Origin: Vreelandella hamiltonii
Lineage (GTDB): Bacteria; Pseudomonadota; Gammaproteobacteria; Pseudomonadales; Halomonadaceae
NCBI RefSeq assembly: GCF_014651775.1
Contig: NZ_BMXN01000016.1
Coordinates: 17,180-81,179 of the forward strand
DNA length: 64,000 nt
Direction of reading: 5' to 3'
Below, piece after piece: positions 49,101 to 57,871 of this stretch. Position numbers and translations under genes: made by a program. Each line of letters begins with the position of its first letter. Positions within the stretch are counted from its first letter, which is position 1. The notes below the pieces were generated by a model. The model saw only the letters and a program-made list of their open reading frames with translations. It was not told the DNA's origin and ran no database searches.

Positions 49101-49154
49101 AGCCGGGGCTTCCAGCCCCACGCCCGCCCGCGTGGCCACAATCGCTAATGCCAT
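49101..49154 (-). pseudogene. comM 5' fragment, copy B (18 codons)
   Basis: On the minus strand from the ATG at 49154 it reads MALAIVATRAGVGLEAPA, i.e. the first 18 ComM codons with one substitution, then turns into unrelated DLPKQI and a stop. The upstream bases are near-identical to those before copy C, not to those before intact comM. It is a remnant of a comM 5' end. Confidence 0.85.
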
Positions 49155-49248
49155 GGAGCTCCCTCGCAACGTCTCTCAATCGGTTCATTCAGTTTAATGA
49201 GCCTGCTCGTTGGCTAAGCCTACTTTACTTTAACCTCTGGGTGCTACT
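49155..49248. repeat. comM upstream region, copy B
   Basis: About 94 bases (beginning GGAGCTCCCTCGCAACG) that recur at 51676-51769 with scattered substitutions, including TTTAATGAGCCTGCTCGTTG. Together with the adjacent fragment this is a second copy of the comM start region plus leader. It ends directly before a run of ten G and a transposase remnant. Confidence 0.85.
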
Positions 49249-49252
49249 TATC

Positions 49253-49262
49253 GGGGGGGGGG
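49253..49262. repeat. G10 homopolymer
   Basis: Ten consecutive G at the junction between the copy B comM leader and the transposase remnant. It could be a slippage-prone tract, or an error-prone spot in the assembly, so lengths here should be read with care. Confidence 0.7.
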
Positions 49263-49745
49263 CGTCGCCGCCAACTAGGTCTGGTCGATGGATTTTTTAT
49301 GATCGTACGGCGGAATGTCGCGAGATCAAGAACCCCGCCGTTATCGATGACACCATCCATACAGCCGGAGCTATCGTGCCTGATCAGTGCTACTGACGGG
49401 CTTTCGATAACACGGATTCTGGATCGTCTATCTATACAACGTGACCTACCCAGCGCCATTCGTATAGATAATGGCAAGGAGTTCTGCGGACGTGCCATGC
49501 TGGCGTGGGCTCATCAGCATGGTGTTGCCCTGTTTTTAATCAAACATAGAAAAACCAATCAAAACGCCTACATCGAATCGTTCAATGGGCGGTTTAGAGA
49601 CAAATGTCTAAATGGGCACTGGTTCACCAACTTGCATCACGCGAGAGCCATCATCGAGGCGTGGTGACTGGAAAACAATGAGCAAGGACCGAAGAAAGGT
49701 CTGGGAGAATTATCGCCTTTCGCCTAGCCGAGCAATTGGTATTAA
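49263..49745 (+). pseudogene. IS3-family transposase (OrfB) remnant, frameshifted
   Basis: DDE integrase-core remains spread over several frames: VWSMDF at about 49279, EIKN-AVIDD at about 49320-49345, then LSITRILDRLSIQRDLP-AIRIDNGKEF, ALFLIKHRKTNQNAYIESFNGRFRDKCLN and LHHARAIIEAW to 49665. A TGA there is followed by a degraded ENNEQGPKKGLGEL, where IS3 elements usually have NEQRPHSSLG. No upstream OrfA or terminal inverted repeats are visible. The element is dead and truncated at its 5' end at the G10 junction. Confidence 0.85.
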
Positions 49746-50432
49746 AAATCATAAGGTTACTGCATGCTCTAAACTCGGGTGCTGCTAAATATTGGTTGAC
49801 GTCAATGCTTCCACATGCTAAACAAAACTAACATGTAGGATAGTTAGATAACTAAAATAAATATTGTGATTTTTACAGGGGAGCATCTATCCTCAGCCAG
49901 CATCAATCAGAGTTAGCATAAAACTGATTGAGTTACATTATGATTACTTAATTTAACAAATGGGCGCTGTAATAGTGAAGAAGGTGGAAATGTCCATCGA
50001 TACTGATTGCTTGCTTCTGATCGTGGGCAATGGCGCTTAGGCTCAATCAGAGGAATGCAGGTTCTTAATGGCGGAGGAGGTGTTAAACCATTATTTCTGC
50101 ATGCTAATAGGTCCGATTTATGCGTGGGGGCTGCGGCGCCAGGCAAAACTCTTACAGATATCGAATGGCAAACCACATGGTATCCTGATGCCATTGGCCT
50201 AAGAGTTGAACTGTGTTATTTTCGGCCCAATACTCTTAGTGCAATAGGATGTTTGCTTGTCAACCCAAACTATTCAGGCATCACGATTGCCTTTAGTAGT
50301 TAGCTCTTTGGTGTCGGAGGTAAAGTTTGGTTTTTATGAGGAAGGCAGCGCTAATGGAGTGCTATCTATGCAAATGGCTAATGCTGTTAATGTTAGTGTA
50401 ACTTTCAATTTCATATGTTAAATGGTGAGAAA
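49746..50432. other. AT-rich gap with gene remnants
   Basis: About 690 bases, clearly lower in GC than the flanks. A frame at 50007-50303 (98 codons, TTG start, no good ribosome site) contains LTDIEWQTTWYPDAIGLRVELCYFRPNTLSAIG and LLVNPNYSGITIAFSS. A separate frame reads VSEVKFGFYEEGSANGVLSMQMANAVNVSVTFNFIC up to a stop at 50419. These look like pieces of one or two decayed genes, but I do not recognise them. A TTGACG...TAAACA promoter-like pair lies at 49796-49824. Confidence 0.4.
49903..49931. repeat. 8-bp inverted repeat in AT-rich gap
   Basis: TCAATCAG / CTGATTGA separated by 13 bases. It could be a weak terminator, an operator or chance; no adjacent gene is certain. Confidence 0.3.
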
Positions 50433-51353
50433 ATGGACATTCATGGTGTGGGTAATAGCTATAACTCAAGTGCCACACTGGCTTCTGTAAAAAATGAAGC
50501 TGGCAAAAATGCCAGCACCTCTCAAAGCACAGCAGCTGATGTGAAAGGCGGCAATAATTTACAGGAAAAAAGCACTGTTACTCTAAGCGGTCAGGCTATT
50601 TTGGCTTCTCGATTATTCTCATCAGGCAACGGAGACCTGCCAGTGCTGCCGAGCATTCGCACGAATGGCGAACATAATGGCATGCTTTCCCAGTATTTTT
50701 TAACAGAAAGTGATCGATCACTTGTTTCAAAAATGTATGAACAAGCAAATGAAGAAGGTACAGACCTTCGATATGTAGATCAGTTTGCTAAGGATTTAGG
50801 CCTTTATCGTAAATATGACGACGGCTCAATGAGATATAGTTTTAATGGAAACTCATACGATTCACAAGGTCGAAAGCAAACCGTGAGTTTTACTGAAGTG
50901 GATACTGCTACTGCAGAAAGAATCCTTTCCGGAGAAACGCTAAGTACAAAAAATATTGATCAAGGGTTTATAAGGTGGAGGTTGGATCCTGGTCAAGGTT
51001 TCAATCTAAGTAGCGATCTCGATTTTATCGAGCATATGATAAATAAATTTTCATCCACAGCTAATGAGGAAGAAAATTTTGGTGCCAAATTCGGATCCTA
51101 TTCACCGAAAGAAAACAACTATATTATACATACTGCTAATGAAGTCTCGCTGCGTAGGTTTGCAACTCCCGAACTACAAGCCGACGAAGACCTTGCCAAG
51201 GTGGTATTTGAAAAAATAAATACTTCTAGAAATGACCTCAATGCAAGGTTGTTAGAAGGGCTTTTTAATAAAAATGAGATTGGGAAGAAAGAGCAAAGCT
51301 TCACAATGCGTCTGTTCGACTTTCTGAAGAGTTCTATAAAAACCACTGAGTAG
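50433..51353 (+). CDS. unrecognised 306-residue protein in AT-rich island
   Basis: Start ATG at 50433 with GGTGAG upstream (an in-frame ATG lies six codons earlier). Residues about 1-70 are Ser/Thr/Asn/Ala-rich and look disordered, with no signal peptide or membrane span. A compact-looking region follows: VTLSGQAILASRLF, MLSQYFLTESDRSLVSKMYEQANEEGTDLRYVDQFAKDLGLYRKYDDGSMRY, then TVSFTEVDTATAERILSGE and FNLSSDLDFIEHMINKFS. I cannot name a family. The base composition is far more AT-rich than the core genes around it, which points to transfer. The long, clean reading frame with native codon structure argues for a real gene, flanked by comM fragments and a dead IS. Confidence 0.75.
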   Translation: MDIHGVGNSYNSSATLASVKNEAGKNASTSQSTAADVKGGNNLQEKSTVTLSGQAILASRLFSSGNGDLPVLPSIRTNGEHNGMLSQYFLTESDRSLVSKMYEQANEEGTDLRYVDQFAKDLGLYRKYDDGSMRYSFNGNSYDSQGRKQTVSFTEVDTATAERILSGETLSTKNIDQGFIRWRLDPGQGFNLSSDLDFIEHMINKFSSTANEEENFGAKFGSYSPKENNYIIHTANEVSLRRFATPELQADEDLAKVVFEKINTSRNDLNARLLEGLFNKNEIGKKEQSFTMRLFDFLKSSIKTTE

Positions 51354-51491
51354 AAATTTTTAATAATTTTCTATCATGGTTTGATATGCTTGGCGATTTA
51401 CATTGAAAGAAAAAATATTTGATTCGACAATGCCATAAATTGTAGAGCTGAGACAAATAAATATTTGGATTTGGTGGCAATAAAATTTTTA

Positions 51492-51675
51492 TGGGGAAAT
51501 CGAAGCCCGCGTTGATCAAGGCGCTGCGCACCCGCTCGCGGCTCTCCTTTACGGCGGTTTCCGGCAGGCCCACCAGTGTCAGGCCCGGCAAGCCATTTGC
51601 CAGATGTACTTCGACATGCACCGCAGGTGCTTCCAACCCCACGCCCGCCCGCGTGGCCACAATCGCTAATGTCAT
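51492..51675 (-). pseudogene. comM 5' fragment, copy C (61 codons)
   Basis: On the minus strand from the ATG at 51675, 61 codons encode exactly the same residues as the start of intact ComM (47865-48048, same length, no indels), with about six base differences by eye. Beyond TGGGGAAAT the sequence turns into unrelated AT-rich DNA and the frame runs on to a stop at 51334. This is the displaced original, or a duplicated, comM 5' end. Confidence 0.92.
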
Positions 51676-51769
51676 GGCGCTCCCTCGCAACGTCTCTCAA
51701 TCGGCTCACTCAGTTTAATGAGCCTGCTCGTTGGCTAAGCCTACTTTATTTCAAGCGTTGAGCGCTACT
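51676..51769. repeat. comM upstream region, copy C
   Basis: The leader next to copy C, repeated at 49155-49248. It runs straight into the fhuD tail (stop at 51791), so this is probably the ancestral comM promoter region with its ancestral neighbour. Confidence 0.8.
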
Positions 51770-51790
51770 GAGTGGCCAGCGAGTAAAGCG

Positions 51791-52660
51791 CTAATGTGCC
51801 CCCTGGGCGTTCAATGCGCTGGTCAGTTCGCGGGCAAAGCGCTGGGCGGAGGGCAGGGCGCCAAAGCTCCAGACTGGCGGCAGGCGCAGCAGATGGCCAT
51901 GTTGAACGCTCGGCAATTGCTGCCACAGGCCGCTCTTTTCCAACTGCGCTTCCACCCCTGCGGGGAGCGGGTCAACGATGACCAGGGTGGCGTCGGGGTA
52001 GCGTGCCAGCGCTTCGATACCGACCAAGGCGAAGCCCCAGGCGTTGGTGGGCTCATCCCAGGCGTTGGGCAGCGCCAGCTGTTCCAATACGGCGTTGTAG
52101 AGGCTGTTCTCGCCAAAAACCCGCACATGCCGAGCATCCATGAACTGCACCATCAGCAATGGAGATGCGTTGCCGGGCGGGTAGCGCAGCTCGCGCATCA
52201 GCTGCTGGGTGTTCTCGATCAGCGCGTCGGCTTCTGCGTTGCGTCCGGTCAACTCGCCCAACTGGCGGGTGAGTGTCTGCATTTCCTGCCACGTATCGGT
52301 GCCTGGCGAGTAAAGAGCGAAAGTGCCCACCGGCGCGATGCGCTCCAACCGAGGAATCAGCCCGGTAAACATGGGCGAGAGCAGGGTTTGCTCAGGGGGC
52401 GATTGGGCCAGCAGCTCGAAGTTGGGCTGGGTGCGTAGGCCAAGGTCGCTGACGTGCTCCGGGATACGCGGCTCGCCTACCCAATCGTGATATCCCGGCT
52501 GTTGCGCGATACCGCTGACCGGAGCGCCAATCGCCAGCAGCGTTTCGGCGATGGTCCAGTCGATGGTGGCCCACTGGGCGTGGCTGGCGGTGCTGAACAG
52601 CAGGGCTGCCGCGAGCAAGCAGCTGCGGGCCAGGGTCGGGAGTCGGGGGATGCAGCGCAT
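51791..52660 (-). CDS. fhuD: iron-hydroxamate-type binding protein FhuD
   Basis: Periplasmic class III solute-binding protein for ferric siderophores. 289 residues from the ATG at 52660 (a TTG six codons upstream is an alternative). Signal peptide about 1-28 (SCLLAAALLFSTASHA). Matches to E. coli FhuD are DWTIAETLLAIGAPVSGIA, YHDWVGEPRIPEHVSDLGLRTQPNFELL, MDARHVRVFGENSLYNAVLEQLALPNAWDEPTNAWGFA and LPPVWSFGALPSAQRFAREL. Neither fhuB nor fhuC lies beside it, so it must work with a permease encoded elsewhere. An AT-rich 40-base stretch precedes it, but I cannot show a Fur box. Confidence 0.88.
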   Translation of the reverse strand: MRCIPRLPTLARSCLLAAALLFSTASHAQWATIDWTIAETLLAIGAPVSGIAQQPGYHDWVGEPRIPEHVSDLGLRTQPNFELLAQSPPEQTLLSPMFTGLIPRLERIAPVGTFALYSPGTDTWQEMQTLTRQLGELTGRNAEADALIENTQQLMRELRYPPGNASPLLMVQFMDARHVRVFGENSLYNAVLEQLALPNAWDEPTNAWGFALVGIEALARYPDATLVIVDPLPAGVEAQLEKSGLWQQLPSVQHGHLLRLPPVWSFGALPSAQRFARELTSALNAQGAH

Positions 52661-52900
52661 GAAGTGGGCACCTGACAATAAGCGCTTTATTTAAACGATT
52701 CTGTTTATCAATTGCAAATGGAAACAGCGGAGGTCGCACAAGACGTCAGCGCGAGACGCCCCAGGGGCGTAACTGCTCCAACATGGTGCATGAGGTGGCT
52801 TTCGCCATGCCTTCGCGGGTTTGATGCGTCACAAAGTGAGCCGTAAGGGGTCAGGCGGATAAGCGCGCTGGGTGCCTATCCAAGGCCACCCAGCGTTGCC

Positions 52901-53242
52901 TCAGCTTGGGTTGCCGGGGGTGGGCTTGCCTTGCTCGGCAGGCTCTACGGGGGCTGGCGGTACTTCGGCTTCCATGGGGGTGGACTGCGCGGCGCTGGCC
53001 GCTTCCACCGTGGCTTCCAGGCTGGCCACCTGACGCTCCAGCGCTTCGACGCGCGCGCGCGTGTGCTGAAGCACATCCATCAAGATATCAAAGTCTTCTC
53101 GTGATACCAGCTCCAGGCGGTCGAAGGCGCCTCGTACCACTTGCTGCACGCCTTTCTGAATGTCTTCCGGGGCCTGGGAAGCATTCTGTAAACGGTCGCC
53201 TATCTGCTGGGCTAAACGGCTGATGCGATCCTGGGGCGTCAT
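52901..53242 (-). CDS. ubiK: ubiquinone-biosynthesis accessory factor UbiK (BMFP)
   Basis: A 113-residue protein of the UbiK/YqiC family, an accessory factor that helps ubiquinone enzymes at the membrane. The N-terminal DRISRLAQQIGDRLQ, LVSREDFDILMDVLQHTRARVEALERQVASLE is the amphipathic-helix plus coiled-coil BMFP core; the tail from about residue 85 is Pro/Glu-rich and disordered. AGAGAG precedes the ATG. In related genomes ubiK lies between comM and glnK, so its position supports 51676-51790 being the old comM promoter side. Confidence 0.9.
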   Translation of the reverse strand: MTPQDRISRLAQQIGDRLQNASQAPEDIQKGVQQVVRGAFDRLELVSREDFDILMDVLQHTRARVEALERQVASLEATVEAASAAQSTPMEAEVPPAPVEPAEQGKPTPGNPS

Positions 53243-53931
<689 letters not shown>

Positions 53932-53992
53932 GCCTGCCCACACAACGACGACCCACTACGTATAACTTCTCTTGGATCACGGGGAACACCTG

Positions 53993-55240
53993 ATGAACGA
54001 GCTTACAGAATTGAGCTATGCGCTCGATACGTTTTACTTCCTGATTTGCGGCGTACTGGTCATGTGGATGGCCGCCGGCTTCTCGATGCTCGAGGCCGGT
54101 ATGGTACGTTCCAAGAACACCGCTGAAATTCTGACCAAGAACATTGCGCTGTTTGCCATTGCCTGCACCATGTACCTGCTGGTGGGCTACTACATCATGT
54201 ACTCCAGCGGCGAAGGCGGTTTCCTGCCTAGCCTCGGGTTCCTGATCGGTACCGAGAACAGCGTCGATGCGGTGCTGGCCGGTGGTGAAGATGCACCTTA
54301 CTACTCCATGCGTTCGGACTTCTTCTTCCAGGTCGTGTTCGTCGCAACGGCGATGTCGATCGTGTCGGGTGCCGTGGCCGAGCGTATGAAGCTGTGGGCC
54401 TTCCTGGCCTTCGCGGTGGTCATGACCGCCTTCATCTACCCGGTGTCTGGCTACTGGACCTGGGGCGGTGGCTGGCTGGATGGCGTGGGCTACTCTGACT
54501 ATGCGGGCTCGGGTATCGTCCACATGGCCGGTGCAGCAGCAGCGTTGGCGGGTGTGCTGGTACTGGGCCCCCGTAAGGGCAAGTATGGCAAGGACGGTTC
54601 TATCCACGCTATTCCGGGCGCCAACATGCCGCTGGCCACGCTGGGTACCTTCATCCTGTGGATGGGCTGGTTCGGTTTCAACGGTGGTTCCGAGCTGAAA
54701 ATGTCGGATGCCGTGTCGGCCAACAACGTTGCTCAAGTGTTCGTGAATACCAATGCGGCGGCCGCGGGTGGCGTGATTGCAGCCCTGGTGCTGGCCAAAC
54801 TGTGGTTCCGCAAGGCGGACCTGACCATGGCGCTGAACGGTGCGCTGGCAGGCCTGGTCGCCATTACCGCAGACCCGCTGTCGCCTTCTGCGCTGGGTGC
54901 CGCCTTGATTGGTGCCATCGGTGGCCTGATCGTGGTCGCTGCCATCGTCACGCTGGACAAGCTGAAGCTGGATGACCCTGTGGGTGCTATCTCGGTTCAC
55001 GGTGTCGTGGGTATCTGGGGTGTGCTGGCCGTGCCGCTGAACAATGGCGATGCGTCCTTCGGTGCACAGCTGATCGGTATCGTGGGCATCTTCGGCTGGG
55101 TGTTCCTGGCGAGCCTGGTGGTATGGCTGGTGCTGAAAGCGGTCATGGGTATCCGTGTCAGCGAAGAAGAAGAGTACGAAGGCGTCGATATCGCAGAGTG
55201 TGGCCTGGAAGCCTACCCCGAGTTTGGCGTCAAGAAATAA
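53993..55240 (+). CDS. amtB: ammonium transporter AmtB
   Basis: Trimeric ammonium channel/transporter of the inner membrane, 415 residues from the ATG at 53993; a TTG seven codons earlier is also in frame. About eleven spans. Seen are ELSYALDTFYFLICGVLVMWMAAGFSMLEAGMVRSKN, SGIVHMAGAAAALAGVLVLGPR with the first pore His, and GAISVHGVVGIWGVLAVPL with the second. No long cleaved leader is evident. The C-terminal tail (RVSEEEEYEGVDIAECGLEAYPEF) is the PII-contact tail. Between the two PII genes and followed by a strong terminator. Confidence 0.96.
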   Translation: MNELTELSYALDTFYFLICGVLVMWMAAGFSMLEAGMVRSKNTAEILTKNIALFAIACTMYLLVGYYIMYSSGEGGFLPSLGFLIGTENSVDAVLAGGEDAPYYSMRSDFFFQVVFVATAMSIVSGAVAERMKLWAFLAFAVVMTAFIYPVSGYWTWGGGWLDGVGYSDYAGSGIVHMAGAAAALAGVLVLGPRKGKYGKDGSIHAIPGANMPLATLGTFILWMGWFGFNGGSELKMSDAVSANNVAQVFVNTNAAAAGGVIAALVLAKLWFRKADLTMALNGALAGLVAITADPLSPSALGAALIGAIGGLIVVAAIVTLDKLKLDDPVGAISVHGVVGIWGVLAVPLNNGDASFGAQLIGIVGIFGWVFLASLVVWLVLKAVMGIRVSEEEEYEGVDIAECGLEAYPEFGVKK

Positions 55241-55272
55241 GCGCCGTGCCATAGCAAGCGGCACTGCTACTC

Positions 55273-55298
55273 AAGGCCTCCCTCGTGGGAGGCCTTTT
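55273..55298 (+). terminator. Rho-independent terminator after amtB
   Basis: AAGGCCTCCC / GGGAGGCCTT stem with a TCGT loop and following TTTT. It separates amtB from the second PII gene, so that gene probably needs its own promoter in 55299-55465. Confidence 0.85.
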
Positions 55299-55450
55299 GC
55301 CGTAGGGAACGGGTCAGGCTTGCCCGCATGTACGTGCCAGGCACAAGGGCTTTTTATTCTCTGGGCTGGCGGGTGTATGCTAGGTGCATTGGGCGTGAGG
55401 GACATCGACATCGCGCCGCCGTGTTTCCGGTCAAGACAACCGTTGCATAA

Positions 55451-55804
<354 letters not shown>

Positions 55805-55838
55805 TTTTGTGAATGGTGAAGTGTAAGGCGTAAGTCGC

Positions 55839-55875
55839 AAAAAGCCCCTGTGGATAACGTCCACAGGGGCTTTTT
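55839..55875. terminator. bidirectional terminator between PII copy 2 and fpr
   Basis: AAAAAGCCCCTGTGGA / TCCACAGGGGCTTTTT with a 5-base loop. T-runs lie on both strands, so it can end the PII gene (plus) and fpr (minus). Confidence 0.88.
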
Positions 55876-55924
55876 GCAGGGCTTTGCGCATAAGATGAGG
55901 GGTGACAAAGGCTACGGTCTATTC

Positions 55925-55951
55925 TTCACCCTTCACCCTTCACCCTTCACC
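55925..55951. repeat. TTCACCC tandem repeat, about four copies
   Basis: Seven-base units TTCACCC repeated almost four times, just beyond the fpr stop. Not a CRISPR; probably replication slippage. Confidence 0.8.
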
Positions 55952-55958
55952 GCTAGAC

Positions 55959-56735
55959 TTACTTCTCCACGAAAGCACGTTCGATGACGTAGTCGCCTGG
56001 TTCACCCATGCGCGGGGAGATGTTCAGCCCCAGCTCATCCAGCAGCGCGCTGGTGTCGTCCAGCATGGCGGGGCTACCGCAGATCATGGCGCGGTCCTGG
56101 CGCGGGTCGATGGGCGGCAGGCCAGTGTCGGCAAACAGCTTGCCGCTGCGAATGTGGTCGGTCAGGCGGCCCATGGTGTGGAACTCTTCACGGGTGACCG
56201 TGGGGTAGTACACCAGCTTTTCGGCGACTTCTTCACCCAGGTACTCGTGGGCGGGCAGCTCCTTGGTGATGAAGTCGGCGTAGGCCAGCTCGGAGACTTC
56301 ACGCACGCCGTGAATGAGCACGACCTTCTCGAAACGCTCGTAGACTTCTGGGTCCTGGATCAGGCTCATGAACGGCGCCAGGCCCGTGCCGGTGGAGAGC
56401 ATATAGAGATTGCGTCCGGGCAGCAGGTCGTCGCATACCAGCGTACCGGTCGGCTTGCGGCTGACCATGATCTGGTCGCCCACCTTCAGGTGCTGCAAGC
56501 GTGAGGTCAGCGGGCCATCGGGCACCTTGATACTGAAGAACTCGAGATGATCTTCGTAGTTGGGGCTGGCGATGGAGTAGGCACGCATCAGGGGTTTGCC
56601 CGCCACTTCCAGGCCGATCATCACGAATTGGCCGTTCTTGAAGCGCAGGCTGCGCTCACGTGTCGTGCGGAAGCTGAACAGCGTGTCGTTCCAGTGGTGA
56701 ACGCTTAGCACTTCTTCCAGGGCAAACTTGCTCAT
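55959..56735 (-). CDS. fpr: ferredoxin/flavodoxin--NADP+ reductase
   Basis: FAD enzyme linking NADPH to ferredoxin/flavodoxin, 258 residues. Seen are FTRERSLRFKNGQFVMIGL, the FAD motif RAYSIASPNYEDHLEF (Arg-x-Tyr-Ser), VPDGPLTSRLQHLKVGD, the NADP-binding LSTGTGLAPFMSLIQDPEVYE, and MICGSPAMLDDTSALL with the C-terminal YVIERAFVEK. The subclass with this ending is the bacterial class A/Fpr of pseudomonads. It is divergent from a FinR-type regulator, so oxidative-stress control is expected. Confidence 0.95.
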   Translation of the reverse strand: MSKFALEEVLSVHHWNDTLFSFRTTRERSLRFKNGQFVMIGLEVAGKPLMRAYSIASPNYEDHLEFFSIKVPDGPLTSRLQHLKVGDQIMVSRKPTGTLVCDDLLPGRNLYMLSTGTGLAPFMSLIQDPEVYERFEKVVLIHGVREVSELAYADFITKELPAHEYLGEEVAEKLVYYPTVTREEFHTMGRLTDHIRSGKLFADTGLPPIDPRQDRAMICGSPAMLDDTSALLDELGLNISPRMGEPGDYVIERAFVEK

Positions 56736-56928
56736 GCTGACTCCTCTGTGGCTGCGTGGCCTAAGCCTTGCTCGCCATATTCTAAAAAAGAATAAAAAAT
56801 AGCTTTATAGGATGCGCTCATTCTAGATAAAGGGTGGTATATCTGTTAAGCAAATTATCTTGATAACGTATATCTTTAAAATCGATATATCATTCGTTGA
56901 GCAGCACTTTTTCTGGAGGGGCCTGGTC

Positions 56929-57855
56929 ATGCATTACACGTTGCGCCAGCTGGAAGTCTTCGTCGCCGTTGCCCAGCACGAAAGCGTTTCCCAGGCGGCG
57001 AGGGCGCTGGCCATGTCTCAGTCGGCGACCAGTACGGCGCTGGCCGAGCTGGAACGCCAGTTCGACTGCCAGCTATTGGACCGCATTGGCAAACGGCTGA
57101 AACTCAACGCGCTGGGGTTCCAGCTGCTCCCCAAGGCCGTGGCGCTGCTGGACCGAGCCGAAGAAGTGGAGGAGCTGCTGCGCGGCCAGCAGGGGGTCGG
57201 GGCTCTGGACGTAGGTGCCACCCTGACCATCGGCAACTATCTGGCCACCCTGTTGATCAGTGATTTCATGCAGCGTTACCCCGGTAGTCGCGTGCGGCTG
57301 GCGGTGCGCAATACGCGGCATATCATCGAGGGGGTGCGCCAGCATTCGCTGGACCTGGGGCTGATCGAAGGGCAGTGCGATGACGATATGATCATCAGCC
57401 AGCCCTGGGTAGAAGATGAGCTGTGCGTGTTCTGCTCGCCTCGGCACCCGCTGGCCGGGCGTGCTCACCTGGAGTTGGATCAACTGCTGCGGGAAGACTG
57501 GATCATGCGCGAGGAGGGCTCCGGCACCCGCATGACACTGGAGCATGCGGCGCGCCATCGGCGCAGCCGCTTCAATACGCTGCTGGAACTGGAGCATACC
57601 GAAGGGATCAAGCGGGCGGTGGAGTCAGGCCTGGGGATCGGCTGCGTCTCCCGGCTGGCGCTGCGAGACGCCTTCCGGCGGGGTAGTCTGGTGCCGCTAC
57701 CCACGCCGGAGCTGGACCTGAAGCGTCAGTTCACCTTCATCTGGCATCGCCACAAATACCTGACCACCGGCGTGCGCGAGTTCTTGCGTCTCTGCCGCGA
57801 AATGACCGCCGGTGCCCAGCGCAGCGACGACATCCCGCTGCCGCCCATTCCTTGA
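56929..57855 (+). CDS. LysR-family regulator, FinR-like
   Basis: LysR-type regulator of 308 residues from the ATG at 56929 (TGGAGGGG upstream). The HTH is LRQLEVFVAVAQHESVSQAARALAMSQSATSTALAELERQF, with the fused sequence up to RIGKRLKLNALG. The effector domain follows (about 90-300: LTIGNYLATLLISDFMQRYP, DLGLIEGQCDDD, REEGSGTRMTLE, GLGIGCVSRLAL). The Pseudomonas fpr activator FinR has the same place and direction, so this is probably its equivalent. The AT-rich 193-base gap to fpr would hold its binding site. Confidence 0.85.
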   Translation: MHYTLRQLEVFVAVAQHESVSQAARALAMSQSATSTALAELERQFDCQLLDRIGKRLKLNALGFQLLPKAVALLDRAEEVEELLRGQQGVGALDVGATLTIGNYLATLLISDFMQRYPGSRVRLAVRNTRHIIEGVRQHSLDLGLIEGQCDDDMIISQPWVEDELCVFCSPRHPLAGRAHLELDQLLREDWIMREEGSGTRMTLEHAARHRRSRFNTLLELEHTEGIKRAVESGLGIGCVSRLALRDAFRRGSLVPLPTPELDLKRQFTFIWHRHKYLTTGVREFLRLCREMTAGAQRSDDIPLPPIP

Positions 57856-57871
57856 GTGTTCGTCTTGGGTG

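Noticed and set aside
52661..52740. Fur box before fhuD
   Set aside because: The stretch is AT-rich (TTGATAAACAGAATCG) but does not match the GATAAT inverted hexamers well enough.
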